In this document: positions 52,601-54,815 of the stretch, piece by piece
Layout of the letters: every line of letters begins with the position of its first letter
Numbering within the stretch: position 1 is the first letter of the stretch
Source: Antedon bifida
Lineage: Eukaryota; Echinodermata; Crinoidea; Comatulida; Antedonidae
DNA length: 64,000 nucleotides
Direction: 5' to 3'
Assembly (NCBI GenBank): GCA_963402885.1
Contig: OY727094.1
Coordinates: forward strand, 19,594,501-19,658,500
Position numbers and translations under genes: made by a program
Notes under the pieces: generated by a model
The model's database searches: none
Seen by the model: only the letters and a program-made list of their open reading frames with translations
What the model was told of the DNA's origin: nothing

Positions 52601-54444
52601 TTGGTTCAGTATTTTTATAAAAATTAAAAACAGTGCTTTGATCATTTTTAATTTTTCTGATTGCTCTTTTTATTTTTAGTCGCGTGCAAACGCGACTCTA
52701 TAGCTCACTATGTCGGTCGGTTGGTTGGTCGGTAAACACTACCTCAAATTTGAGCACGCGACTGCAGCCATGTATATGGCCTTGTTTTTATAACATTTTA
52801 TACTGTAGGTCTTGTAAGAAATTGACTAAACATAAATTGGGCATTTTCCCAGTCCAATAAAAAAGGAAAATTTGATATTAGGGAGGTTTGGCAACACTAC
52901 TAAACAAAAACGGATATGTCACACATTTGTGAAACTTTTGAGCTGATCCCTATTTCATATTCGTAAGGCCTATTCGTAACTACAAAACGAGTATAGTTTT
53001 TGATCTGTTTTGCACATTTTTCATTGGATCAGGAATGATTCCCGATTATAATTTAATTATAGATAATTTATTGAGTAAGTAATTATTTAGTAATTTACTA
53101 AAAATGCCAGGTCAATTTTGATAAATAGCAGTTTTTAAAGTCCTCACTTGCTTTGATGTTATGCTAGGCCTACTGTAGGCAGCCAAGCAACACATACCTG
53201 CACTTCGTTCAAATTTACCACAGTCATTTTGGACGGTGCCCTCAATATTTCGTTTCCATGCTAAACAGATTTTTTCTGGCTTACGAAAACGAATATGTGT
53301 GTATGACATATCCTTTTTTGTTATCATATTCGTAGCATTGCGAAACCTCCCTCCATACAAAATACATTTTTGTTTTTTCCTATACAAGTTAAACTTTGAA
53401 ACATTTTTATTAATCAACTCTGTCATGTTATCAAACAGTAGAACAAAAAGCAGGGTACTAAATCTTGGTTGAGTCTTTTTTAGAAGTCGGCTATGAAAAT
53501 GGTTCAATAGCTTAAGAAATAATTAATGGTTAAAATTTGGAAAGCCACTGAGGATTGAAGAACAAAACAATTACTTAATTTTTTTTAGATTTGTATTTTC
53601 AATTCAGATTTCAATCAACTGTTAAAATTAAGTACAAAGACTAAAAGTTATAAACTATGAAGAAAGATGTATTATGACATGTCTTTAAATGAAGATATAT
53701 TAGGACATTTCTTAACAATAAATGAAGGTGTATAATGAATGAGTTTGCTGCTGTTTTGTAGATTGCTGCAGAAGTTGCCGCTCCGTTGGCCAAGACTGAT
53801 GAGATTGTATTGCTTGGTGATGATCGTACAACAACTGAAGTGACCAAGTTACTCAGTCAGTTACCACCAGCTGTCAAAGCATTGACTGGCAGTGACATCA
53901 GTAATGTAAGTAATACACTGACTTAAAACAATTCAAATTGATCAACATCAAAATGAGTCAATATTTATACTCATTATAACATTCTCTCCCCTTCAAATAC
54001 ATCTTGCTTTAATAAAAAGAACAGTATGCTAAAGTCAACTTTTTAAGTCAAAAATTCTTGTCGGCCATTTTTGTTTAAAATCTAAATGGTCTCCTATATA
54101 TTGTTGATAATGTTTGATCACTTCCCTTCTTTCAAGCTGTTTTTATAGTATAGACGGTGCCATATAACTCATATTTATTCTCTGTAGTTGCTAGTCTGTC
54201 TAGTGGCCAAGGCAAATTTGTGCAAGTCGAAATCTGTAAAACTTTTTATGCCATTCCAATTTTACTTAGGCAGAAGTAGCTGTGTATGCCTCTGTATAGA
54301 CCGCCTTACATCATTCCTAGTTAATAAAAACAAAATACATTTGAATTTATACATGTAATACAAAGTTGTTACTATGGGAATTTAACAAATGACAATATTT
54401 TTTTTTCATCACAGTTGCTTCAGAAGATTCCAGGAGCTCACTAA
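1407..54444 (+). CDS. FLOT2: flotillin-2 gene, 5'-partial, seven exons
   Basis: Flotillins are lipid-anchored SPFH/PHB-domain scaffold proteins on the inner face of the plasma membrane and endosomes; they form hetero-oligomers with flotillin-1 and act in membrane microdomains, endocytosis and signalling. The joined exons (1407-1621, 27900-28132, 41049-41168, 51014-51228, 51349-51532, 53762-53905, 54415-54444) give 379 residues in one frame with matching phase at every junction. The first three carry most of the PHB domain (TLEVMTL, VREVAAPDVGRMGIEILSF, RDADIGVAEA); the next ones carry the EA-rich coiled coil (AEAQLAYELQ, RRPAEAE-like KRPAEAE, GKAEAERM, YGDAA); the end is short (LLQKIPGAH). 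These blocks match flotillin-2, not flotillin-1, by recall of the vertebrate proteins. Vertebrate flotillin-2 has about 428 residues, so roughly 45 N-terminal residues, including the acylated Gly/Cys region, lie outside the window. The promoter is not in view. Confidence 0.95.
1890..2645 (-). pseudogene. broken coiled-coil coding sequence, family unknown
   Basis: Read on the minus strand, several frames join into a Lys/Glu/Asn-rich coiled coil: pieces such as EEMISKLETVTQLCREKE, SEKENWKRKEY and KIKSENDKLVNEITVLHDQ, then a non-coiled tail ending LSNYQLKVIKEC and a stop near 1918. Frameshifts and stops interrupt it, including at a run of about 17 A residues (minus strand) near 2240. I do not recognise the family. 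It could be the ORF1-like or accessory protein of a transposon. It ends where the hAT element begins, so the hAT may have cut a longer sequence whose other side continues at 22158. Confidence 0.4.
2653..2750. repeat. left end of hAT element with subterminal CTAGCCC repeats
   Basis: The 14-bp terminal repeat at 2653-2666 is followed by ACTAGCCC-type motifs near 2689, 2697 (inverted), 2713 and 2735. This is the transposase 3' side. Confidence 0.7.
2932..3316 (-). pseudogene. hAT transposase exon G, C terminus
   Basis: The acceptor CTTTTAG precedes 3316, with the phase expected from exon F. It reads YSNIFQAKWEEIIPSIKEEL, then ISSSEALLKLKGTLAERNSS and ILQYDPLPAINLW. After that a short direct duplication near 3040-3085 repeats LPAIN, and the frame is disturbed. 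The open frame ends at a TGA at 2932-2934, but another frame holds a strongly acidic tail (EDDSQEEEQESDDEADF) with TGA at 2945-2947, which looks like the original C terminus. The duplication or an indel near 3045 probably shifted the frame. Confidence 0.62.
3360..4080 (-). mobile_element. diverged A/B-family element fragment
   Basis: Blocks such as the CTGGAAGCCATTGAGTTGTAGA region (about 3760-3790), ATGACGTCATGACG near 3995, and GCGCGCGCTG-type stretches follow the same order as the inverted full copy at 44650-46164. Terminal hairpins are not recognisable, so it is an old, truncated copy in minus orientation inside the hAT intron. Confidence 0.55.
4386..4756 (-). pseudogene. LINE RT C-terminal domain
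   Basis: The frame MVRLIKGVEPRRHIGADQL, KVKFLQI-like VKFLQISQVHKIFMG and SYLNENFRRVNNL, then a shift, then FYFNAIREWNNLPDYIKQ and KTELKQYFKIKHR with TAA. The WNNLPxxIK motif near the end is common to CR1/Jockey-type RT proteins. At least two frameshifts are present. Confidence 0.7.
4741..6168 (-). pseudogene. LINE reverse transcriptase domain
   Basis: 475 codons with the classical non-LTR RT blocks: NYRPISILSTMSKILEKAV, YQSGFRAAFSTDTCLIDLV, VLVDLKKAFDTVDHDIL (catalytic Asp), CGVPQGSILGPLLF and LLLYADDSAI (YADD, coded at 5212-5223). The domain itself is uninterrupted, but it is cut off from the endonuclease by a stop at 6175-6177, and its C-terminal part shifts frame near 4745. The start Met is not a real initiation site. 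Confidence 0.85.
6175..6540 (-). pseudogene. LINE linker between endonuclease and RT
   Basis: After the second copy of the duplication the frame continues with NYTVDQFRN, shifts, and reads DSIAPLKNIRMKQRTEPWLT, then a Lys/Asn-rich stretch ending NNPKK and TGA. The RT frame follows directly after this one stop codon (NPKK-stop-WKMFKGLGY), so a single base change there would account for the break. Confidence 0.7.
6547..8219. repeat. tandem duplication inside the LINE, one copy with a 274-bp deletion
   Basis: 7246-8219 (974 bp) and 6547-7245 (699 bp) are adjacent direct copies, nearly identical. The second lacks the equivalent of 7478-7751, joined at a shared G. It places part of the PHD finger and endonuclease twice, in an order that cannot be translated as one protein. 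Near identity shows the event is young relative to the element. Confidence 0.85.
7175..8563 (-). pseudogene. LINE 5' coding part: 2A peptide, PHD-like finger, APE endonuclease
   Basis: The frame starts MAGSMNGIFLALSLYVMVL, a hydrophobic N terminus. A 2A-like motif DIESNPGP lies at residues 96-103. A PHD-like zinc cluster follows (C113-x2-C116, C129-x2-C132, C140, C164-x2-C167). The endonuclease runs from about residue 208: LHLNTRS with the metal-site Asn (216), ISETWV with Glu 243, GGGVCTYIR, GTCYRPP, VVGDFN with Asp 346 and Asn 348, and GLSDH near 415. The final 25 residues come from reading into the duplicated segment out of frame, so the native frame is lost at about 7246. Confidence 0.8.
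8255..8278 (-). other. 2A-like ribosome-skipping peptide motif
   Basis: Eight codons read DIESNPGP, matching the D-(V/I)-E-x-N-P-G-P core of 2A peptides, which release the chain between Gly and Pro. Upstream is CLLWCG, the hydrophobic, helix-prone context usual for 2A. It lies between the N-terminal segment and the PHD-like finger, so the endonuclease-RT would start at the Pro. Such motifs are published for APE-type LINEs of sea urchins and other animals. Confidence 0.75.
8911..10939. mobile_element. TIR element, copy 1 (TGTTA target duplication)
   Basis: The inverted ends GTAGGTATCCCAATGA (8911-8926) and its complement (10924-10939) are perfect, and TGTTA flanks both sides (8906-8910, 10940-10944). 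There is no coding capacity, so it is non-autonomous, 2029 bp. The interior aligns with copy 2 at 11912-14598 with clear divergence. Superfamily unassigned: 5-bp duplications occur in several groups, and a TTA-type duplication (Harbinger-like) cannot be excluded. Confidence 0.78.
10960..11476 (-). mobile_element. A/B-family element, 5'-end fragment
   Basis: Minus orientation. It ends with the family 5' terminus: the complement of CTAGAATTTAATTCGTCAC with an 8-bp hairpin (AATTCGTC/GACGAATT) at about 11449-11476. Upstream blocks match the family (TGGAAGCTGATGAAATGTAG, ATCGGATGTTGTGACGTTA). It is truncated at its 3' side by TIR copy 1. Confidence 0.6.
11583..11706 (-). pseudogene. hAT transposase exon F
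   Basis: The acceptor is CTGTAG before 11706 and the donor is GCAAG|GTACAT after 11583. It reads LGNEEIHLIVEKLNES, then ANVSQDELDLEWNLLKKRVY. The last two bases AG join the first base of exon G as Arg. The phase from exon E does not match (E ends one base into a codon, F needs two), so an indel or a missed small exon lies between them. Confidence 0.6.
11912..14598. mobile_element. TIR element, copy 2, inserted in a transposase exon
   Basis: It has the same ends as copy 1 (GTAGGTATCCCAATG at 11912; the complement ending 14598 has its last base changed). TGTTA flanks it at 11907-11911 and 14599-14603. It interrupts hAT exon E; coding resumes in frame on the other side when one duplicate is discounted, which fixes the ends independently. 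It contains a nested TTAA element (12316-13351), which explains its larger size. Confidence 0.82.
12316..13351. mobile_element. TTAA-flanked element nested in TIR copy 2
   Basis: Inverted ends beginning AATGGACCTGAAATGGA (12316) with the complement ending at 13351; TTAA at 12312-12315 and 13352-13355. TIR copy 1 has uninterrupted sequence at the corresponding place (about 9312-9330), an empty-site control. No transposase frame. TTAA targets suggest piggyBac or Kolobok mobilisation. The ends differ from the AGGGGGG family at 241 and 41920. Confidence 0.75.
15031..15254 (-). pseudogene. hAT transposase exon D
   Basis: The acceptor is TTTTCACAG before 15254 and the donor is GAAAA|GTAAGA after 15031. 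It reads LPVQRGVSGDAQAKAKNF, then LFAHVMLDIVQLLSKVS and IEAANAVLTDYKEK. Phase 0 joins exon C. It ends two bases into a codon, which the first base of exon E completes. Confidence 0.7.
15348..15495 (-). pseudogene. hAT transposase exon C (GGTRWLPH block)
   Basis: The acceptor is AAACAG before 15495 and the donor is CAG|GTAAAT after 15348. It reads SGLKVAGEAFNQ, RIGGTRWLPHIQRALKQL and SHLNQ. GTRWLPH is a hallmark of the ZNF862-like hAT family. The exon enters two bases into a codon, while exon B has no clear matching end; about 30 residues expected between them are missing or lie in an exon I could not find, the space being taken by the inverted-repeat element. Confidence 0.7.
16150..17720 (-). 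pseudogene. broken coding sequence of unknown family, with internal duplication
   Basis: Minus-strand fragments read as protein: DRPPLYTGLMSAHGCGIKTH (about 17640-17700), NEEYCNSHTGVCWPWHDEIG (about 17360-17415), RYCSTFANLFLNKLMGSQIS and RKRRKDRSTLILLSLYNLLL (16990-17172). Stops and shifts lie between them. A 360-bp part is present twice (16255-16612 and 17066-17432). I do not recognise the family. Its place between the inverted arms suggests it was the element's own gene. Confidence 0.35.
16255..17432. repeat. direct duplication of about 360 bp
   Basis: 16255-16612 and 17066-17432 share long near-identical runs (for example the block starting CTTCGTTTTCTACTACTGTA). The second copy has a short AT-rich insertion at 17281-17296. 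Confidence 0.75.
18050..18735 (-). repeat. family C dispersed repeat, copy 1
   Basis: An inverted relative of 38786-39850: the blocks around ATGGTTCTCGGAA, GAAAATGCTTGACATTC, AACCTACTCTGTTTCACAG and ATGTACCGTGAAA occur in the same order in the opposite orientation. Its 5' end (complement near 18725) begins CTAGAGGATGGG. It lies inside the inverted-repeat element. Confidence 0.6.
19273..19714 (-). pseudogene. hAT transposase exon B: RNase H-like core start
   Basis: The acceptor TTTATAG abuts 19714. The frame continues VERRKLYEVLERVNYISV, then SDGRTDSS, GFGSDGASVMLGKNNGVSK and HSTANRLELAFKDAVK. SDGxTD and GSDGASVM are the first parts of the hAT RNase H-like catalytic fold in ZNF862-type proteins (the D of SDG and the D of GSDGA). 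A TAG stop lies just before a GTATGT donor candidate at about 19272, so the exon end is unclear or mutated. The acceptor lies only 13 bp from a later hairpin-ended insertion (19727-20924). Confidence 0.72.
19727..20924 (+). mobile_element. hairpin-ended element, subfamily A, complete copy
   Basis: The 5' end CTAGATTTGAACTCGTC forms an 8-bp hairpin (AACTCGTC/GACGAGTT, 19735-19757) followed by GGTTATCCGCA. The 3' end is a 10-bp hairpin GGTTATCCGC/GCGGATAACC (20899-20922) ending AACCAA. Thus the 5' subterminal sequence is an inverted match of the 3' hairpin arm. It contains several ATGACGTCA motifs and GCGCGCG blocks. No coding frame. It lies in the hAT intron 13 bp from the exon B acceptor. Reminiscent of Helentron/Helitron2-type non-autonomous elements, not proven. 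Confidence 0.7.
21049..21591 (-). pseudogene. hAT transposase exon A: N-terminal zinc finger (ZNF862-like)
   Basis: The exon starts at ATG 21589-21591 (MWRFLENVKD) and ends with a consensus donor, GAG|GTTAGT, after codon 181. It holds a BED/TTF-like DNA-binding finger: W at EWERDFEWL, then FCKWCREF, KGTDNFRVDSLKSHNKS and H, giving a C-x2-C ... H-x-H arrangement as in the ZNF862/KIAA1586-like hAT group. A Lys/Arg-rich stretch precedes it. Splicing into exon B is phase 0 and gives the smooth join FIAE|VERRKLYEVL. The exon has no internal stop. It is listed as a pseudogene because a later exon is interrupted. Confidence 0.75.
22085..22152. repeat. right end of hAT element with subterminal ACTAGCC repeats
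   Basis: The terminal repeat at 22139-22152 is preceded by copies of ACTAGCC or its complement near 22092, 22112 and 22128. It lies about 500 bp upstream of the transposase start codon. Confidence 0.7.
22745..23258 (-). pseudogene. uncharacterised-family gene, exon 4 (CWICQ and KCGLFG blocks), frameshifted
   Basis: The acceptor is TTTTACAG before 23258. It reads TFLKIWKQFIPYIL, KPKSDLCWICQAAGSKVYQ, then a helical EEEKR segment up to SLTTKSFLG. The frame then changes near 22960 to HYSFDFAQQVHYPCDPHQP and again near 22885 to CPVYFLSTRKCGLFGIACEA, VGQQVNYLVDE and SYLDDFFKTQSLHERDV with a stop. The shifts are one base each. Confidence 0.6.
23344..23650 (-). pseudogene. uncharacterised-family gene, exon 3 (PGRVAG block), frameshifted
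   Basis: The acceptor is ATTTTCAG before 23650 and the donor is GCAG|GTACCG after 23344. The first part reads NKQLTGIIKHYKANGVCPP; the second, in another frame, reads NKNALSEGDVNRIVQFL, then GMVIPGRVAGRREDDPRVR and LPSSMTKKSVHGKY. The shift falls in the A-rich run near 23575-23585, and the exon length is one base off what the flanking phases need, which supports a 1-base loss. Confidence 0.62.
23755..24075 (-). pseudogene. uncharacterised-family gene, exon 2
   Basis: The acceptor is TTATGTAG before 24075 and the donor is GATTG|GTAAGT after 23755. It reads VFDDWSGPLNRDEANKIENF, HCKCRGNPCIKIF, then CSKRKNQLDRKKSRITYKI and ends GFIFMDW. The open frame is complete. Several Cys residues (HCKC, NPC, MCRG, DCS) could bind zinc. 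Confidence 0.6.
24245..24555 (-). pseudogene. uncharacterised-family gene, exon 1 (acidic N terminus)
   Basis: Starts MSNSDNERSEKDIADALNAG. Very rich in Asp/Glu from residue about 40 (EEDEDTEDYWMEIDEDSD). The donor is AAAGA|GTAAGT at 24245/24244. Splicing to exon 2 restores a Glu codon, giving RKE|VFDDW. Confidence 0.6.
24556..26172. other. flotillin-2 intron DNA, mostly unassigned
   Basis: No coding sequence recognised. 25655-25720 and 25780-25850 resemble each other (AGAGAGTAT...GTTTCATGTCATGTGAC versus AGAGTATCACGTTTCATGCC), a small local duplication. An ATT run lies near 26040-26060 and a TTTACTTTACTTTACTTT run at about 26120-26140. Confidence 0.5.
26173..26304. repeat. near-perfect 57-bp-arm palindrome
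   Basis: The left arm 26173-26230 and right arm 26248-26304 are complementary except for a few positions, with a 17-base loop. As DNA cruciform or RNA hairpin this would be very stable. It may be a small foldback element or an inverted duplication. Confidence 0.85.
26345..26830 (-). mobile_element. A/B-family element, 5'-end fragment
   Basis: Minus orientation. It contains the family block GTTGAATTGCAGATCTGAAT, ATGTCATGACGTCGTC and ends at the family 5' terminus: GTGCGGATAACCCGAACTTG with the hairpin AACTTGTC/GACGAGTT and CGAG (a changed CTAG) near 26829. Truncated at its 3' side. Confidence 0.62.
26831..27899. other. flotillin-2 intron DNA, nothing recognised
   Basis: AT-rich, with short GGCCTAGGCC palindromes. 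No reading frame or repeat I could place. It ends in the polypyrimidine tract of exon b. Confidence 0.5.
27900..28132 (+). CDS. FLOT2: flotillin-2 exon b (PHB domain, second half)
   Basis: The acceptor is TTTTTCTAG at 27891-27899 and the donor is AGA|GTAAGT at 28132/28133. It completes the Gly codon from exon a and reads TLSVEAIYQDRDQF, then VREVAAPDVGRMGIEILSF, SLGKAQTAVVKRDADIG and ends in AGIR. This is the most conserved stretch of the family. The preceding intron is 26.3 kb. Confidence 0.95.
30040..31634 (+). mobile_element. hairpin-ended element, B-like, complete
   Basis: Begins CTAGATTTGAACTCGTC with the 5' hairpin and CGGGTTATCCGCG, ends at the 3' hairpin GGTTATCCGCAAC...GTTGCGGATAACC and AA at 31634. 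The next element begins at the very next base, so the two are head to tail. Confidence 0.7.
32223..33811 (+). mobile_element. hairpin-ended element, subfamily B, nested with empty-site control
   Basis: It begins CTAGACATGAAACTCGTC and ends GTTATCCGCTACTAAGCGGATAACTA. The host A element reads GAATATGTAA before it and TTATAAAAAAGTTCACC after it; the uninterrupted A copy has GAATATGTAATTTAAAA at about 20214. Insertion thus fell between A and T with no visible target duplication. Confidence 0.72.
33118..37541 (+). repeat. near-identical 2.2-kb tandem duplication
   Basis: About 33118-35328 and 35329-37541 match base for base at an offset of 2211-2212, with only an occasional 1-base difference (one T in the run near 33890 versus 36102). 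The junction is in the block GGTTGATCCTGAGGAGC. Either a very young duplication or an assembly artefact. Confidence 0.85.
38215..38424 (+). repeat. four consecutive 3'-terminal hairpins
   Basis: Hairpins built on GGTTATCCGC/GCGGATAACC lie at about 38216-38244, 38289-38314, 38346-38371 and 38398-38423, separated by A-rich spacers and the block GATCCTGACAATAA. The second matches the tail of the complete A copy (20870-20924). They are best explained as the displaced 3' ends of elements interrupted further left. Confidence 0.75.
38425..38785. other. intron DNA with a short coding-like stretch
   Basis: About 38640-38745 reads on the + strand as MKKVSVSYPTEKVKDVAEEF then RCRLFNSLL, which has the look of protein but no recognised family and a stop just before it. 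The rest is AT-rich. Confidence 0.3.
38786..39850 (+). repeat. family C dispersed repeat, copy 2, with 5' hairpin
   Basis: Starts CTAGAGGGTTCGCTCGCTTC and closes a hairpin with CCCTCTAG by 38824, then ATGGTTCTCGGAATG and the further blocks shared in inverted orientation with 18050-18735. It ends near the block TTGTGCTCGCCTATGTCAG. No coding frame. An AT-rich set of TCTATATAGA-type repeats follows at 39855-40075. Confidence 0.6.
39851..41048. other. flotillin-2 intron DNA
   Basis: 39855-40075 is a low-complexity TCTATA/TTTATAGA repeat. The remainder up to exon c has no recognised gene or repeat; a short TATATATATAT run lies near 40806. Confidence 0.5.
41049..41168 (+). CDS. FLOT2: flotillin-2 exon c (start of coiled coil)
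   Basis: The acceptor is GCTTTAG ending at 41048 and the donor is AAG|GTATGT at 41168/41169. It has exactly 40 codons, phase 0 on both sides: EAECEKSMLDEKYDADTK then VADSNRQFQ, ending EVNAK. It matches the flotillin-2 region that follows the AERDAGIREAEC block. It sits between introns of 12.9 and 9.8 kb. Confidence 0.93.
41169..41919. other. flotillin-2 intron DNA, nothing recognised
   Basis: A small open frame of 66 codons at 41537 has no recognisable similarity and an atypical composition; I do not call it a gene. Confidence 0.5.
41920..43525. mobile_element. TTAA-flanked TIR element, long copy
   Basis: The same ends as the element at 241-1334 (AGGGGGGTTCCGGGTTT on the left; complement AAAGGGGGATTCTGGGTTT on the right) and TTAA at 41916-41919 and 43526-43529. 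At 1606 bp it keeps about 500 bp more interior (roughly 42510-43010), which is rich in TAGGCCTA. No transposase frame, so it too is non-autonomous. Confidence 0.78.
43530..44649. other. flotillin-2 intron DNA, nothing recognised
   Basis: No coding sequence or clear repeat. It ends in a block (about 44615-44649) that recurs at 46218-46250 on the far side of the next element. Confidence 0.45.
44650..46164 (-). mobile_element. hairpin-ended element, subfamily B, complete inverted copy
   Basis: In + orientation it begins with the 3' hairpin (AGTTATCCGCTTGG...CCAAGCGGATAACT) and ends with the 5' hairpin (AACTCGTCAAAGTGACGAGTT) and the complement of CTAGACATG at 46164. The flank AAATTTATT|...|ATAACCTG can be compared with the uninterrupted AAATTTATTCTAACCTG at 46243-46259. 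It is the best full-length reference for subfamily B outside the array. Confidence 0.75.
46165..46560. other. intron DNA with local repeat and hairpin
   Basis: The block around GTACAATGCTAAATTTATT and ACCTGTTTTA...GTGGTTTAT...TACCGTAAAAC is present twice (46165-46215 and 46245-46300). A hairpin GGGCTTCTTTT/AAAAGAAGCCC type lies at 46302-46336. Confidence 0.5.
46711..50099 (+). mobile_element. APE-type LINE (CR1/Jockey-like superfamily), intact endonuclease-RT frame
   Basis: The open frame extends from about 46711 (after a TGA) through 49902. Its 3' UTR of about 200 bp ends in AAATAAATAAATAAAATAAA-type simple repeats at 50079-50099, like the other LINE in this window. The 5' boundary and target duplication are not visible; sequence from about 46560 may belong to it. 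It lies in the same orientation as flotillin-2 in its third large intron. Confidence 0.82.
46906..49902 (+). CDS. LINE endonuclease-reverse transcriptase, 998 codons
   Basis: Copies the element's RNA at a nicked genomic target. N terminus: a PHD-like cluster (CTTCQICSLSYDFSC ... WWCDNC). APE endonuclease from about residue 60: HLNIQS, ITETWL, GGGVLCYIR, GNIYSPP, ILGDFNLD, SSHGISDHS. RT: NYRPISVLPILSKLLERAV, SGFRKGHSTETTLLDV, LFLDLKKAFDTVNHEIL, GVPQGSILGPLLF and YADD (coded at 49081-49092). C-terminal domain ends with LWNSLPNNIK. No stop or shift, so it is recent or under selection. The start is uncertain: the frame is open for 65 codons upstream of this ATG. No 2A motif is seen. Confidence 0.88.
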   Translation: MCTTCQICSLSYDFSCFPNPSIRLNNWWCDNCFIQNALMELPFCNYFNNFNYEISSKKGFKIAHLNIQSLRNKLDNVKTLLHEYNYDIFCITETWLSTNIDNNEILVDGYKICRLDRPNTQAGGGVLCYIRSGIAFKEIQELRSENVEALWIEINLPYSKPLLIGNIYSPPNAKVEYLNELDNMFQQSTSLYNDVVILGDFNLDINNNTNARKINKIAKNSNLNQLINEFTRITNTSKTIIDFIFVTNCNISTAGVSSHGISDHSLIYLIRKTKKTHIPPKFITSRSLKKFDQNKFIEDLKCIDWDQIKLYSNVNTVWLLWKHLFGELCNRHAPLKTKRVKGSLPEWITTDYIRLTKDRDYYYKKAHKTNEPEDWDKAKQLRNQVNNLNRNLKRKYCTNTINENAKNPKKLWNTINKLIPKTKPSINNVYKDNNKNYTSNDKDTANVFNAHFTSIGSSLANQFTNSNNTNSNNYTSNTSENCFAGNKFEFDLLTPDYIFNQLCKLSTNKAMGVDNFDCKLLKLAAPIICDSLSYICNLSMFSSRFPDEWKLAKVTPVYKDGDMSDPYNYRPISVLPILSKLLERAVHDQLYLYLRTNNLINPSQSGFRKGHSTETTLLDVTDYILDNFDKGISSAALFLDLKKAFDTVNHEILLTKLRNYGLNDIALHWFKSYLSGRSQVVCINSTKSDTMNVNIGVPQGSILGPLLFILYVNSLPEFLSCKCVMYADDTTLLCSSSDPLILQNQLNINLNKIIEWFDHNQLTLNLNKTKLMVFSTNQKTATFKNITLLHNNETIERVDSFKYLGVIFDPQLNWKEHIDKMSCKIAKRIGVIRRIKMYLPMYTLKMLANALIIPLFDYCCCVWSNCNISFSDSLQVLINRLGRILLSVDMYTPINDILSTLGWSRLTEKWNENILIMLFKCLKEIAPRYLTILFQFTVDNHNKCTRSQSNNDLSIPLWNNSQGKRTFVYRSTKLWNSLPNNIKSELHNMSLATFKSSL
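50100..51013. other. flotillin-2 intron DNA, nothing recognised
   Basis: AT-rich, with TAGGCCTA motifs near 50610. A small duplication GGGACTTTTATAC(C/T)GGA lies at about 50803-50842. It ends at exon d. Confidence 0.5.
51014..51228 (+). CDS. FLOT2: flotillin-2 exon d (EA-rich coiled coil)
   Basis: The acceptor is TTTTCCCAG ending at 51013 and the donor is ATG AG|GTAAGA at 51228/51229. It reads NAEAQLAYELQAAKEKQK, then EEVEIEVVERRK, KELIATIKRPAEAE and ADGM. It ends two bases into a codon. The region is charged and helical, as expected for the flotillin oligomerisation coiled coil. Confidence 0.94.
51349..51532 (+). CDS. FLOT2: flotillin-2 exon e (EA-rich repeats)
   Basis: I chose the acceptor CATAG at 51344-51348 because its single leading base completes the split Arg codon and gives the same residue count as vertebrate flotillin-2 across ADGMRTHTVLAARADAEKI. 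The alternative CACACAG acceptor ten bases downstream leads to a TAG stop. The donor is CCAAAG|GTAACT at 51532/51533. The intron before it is only 120 bp. Confidence 0.9.
51551..52975. repeat. 330-bp tandem repeat, about four copies
   Basis: Copies start near 51551, 51888, 52218 and 52548, each opening CATGTTACCTCCTATA. Copies two and three look identical; the first and last differ slightly. The identical 87-codon minus frames in three copies are a by-product of the repeat. It lies in the intron between flotillin exons e and f. A diverged inverted relative is at 53225-53375. Confidence 0.9.
52677..52788. mobile_element. small insertion with AGTCGCGT palindromes
   Basis: About 110 bp present only in the last 330-bp unit, between the T run and TATAACATTTTATAC. 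It opens with a perfect 8-bp-arm hairpin AGTCGCGTGCAAACGCGACT, contains GTCGGTCGGTTGGTTGGTCG, and ends with GCACGCGACT, an inverted match of its start. The other three units are the empty-site control. Probably a miniature element. Confidence 0.6.
53225..53375 (-). repeat. diverged inverted copy of the 330-bp unit
   Basis: The complement contains GGAGGGAGGTTTCGCAATGC, TACGAATATGA and GGATATGTCATACACACA, parallel to GGGAGGTTTGGCAACACTAC, TACGAATACAA and GGATATGTCACACATTTG in the tandem units. Together with the array it may form an inverted-repeat element of about 2 kb. Confidence 0.5.
53762..53905 (+). CDS. FLOT2: flotillin-2 exon f
   Basis: The acceptor is TGTTTTGTAG ending at 53761 and the donor is AAT|GTAAGT at 53905/53906. 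It has 48 codons in phase 0: IAAEVAAPLAKTDEIVLLG, then EVTKLLSQLPPAVKALTG and SDISN. This matches the conserved APLxKxDEIV and LPxxVxALTG segments near the flotillin-2 C terminus. Confidence 0.94.
54415..54444 (+). CDS. FLOT2: flotillin-2 terminal exon
   Basis: The acceptor is TTTTTTCATCACAG ending at 54414. It holds nine codons, LLQKIPGAH, and TAA at 54442-54444. It is slightly shorter than the vertebrate tail but ends at the same place relative to the ALTG motif. Confidence 0.88.
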   Translation: MLQKIPGAH

Positions 54445-54815
54445 GCATACCACTCTTTTTTAACCCTGCGTTTCTAGAATACTGCAAACAATCTTGCTTT
54501 ATTCAGTCGTCATCATTATTATAATTGTCTAGCAAGTAATTAATTAGTACAAAATGTATTTACAACAAATACTATACATTAACTTGTGTAAAGACAATTC
54601 CTCTCAAAAGCTGACATTATAGGAACATCTTCTCCAGTTGTATGATAACTGCTGCTAAGAGTATTAATCCACCACTGGTCTGCATTGAGAAGTATGACAA
54701 TCTTCTGGTTTGTCATTTTAACTTCAGTTATTGCTATTTAATTGTCATTTACATGGTATACTATAGCTTTGTAATTTGTAAATATTATAGAAATAAAATA
54801 CAGAATATACATTAA
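54445..54815 (+). terminator. FLOT2: flotillin-2 3' UTR with poly(A) signal
   Basis: AT-rich sequence follows the stop codon. A canonical AATAAA lies at 54792-54797, about 350 bases after the stop; a second AATAAA lies near 54838. The exact cleavage site cannot be read. Longer UTR forms are possible because no other gene follows for several kb. Confidence 0.55.

Noticed and set aside
51722-52645. Three identical 87-codon minus frames.
   Set aside because: Identity reflects the 330-bp tandem repeat, not a conserved gene family.
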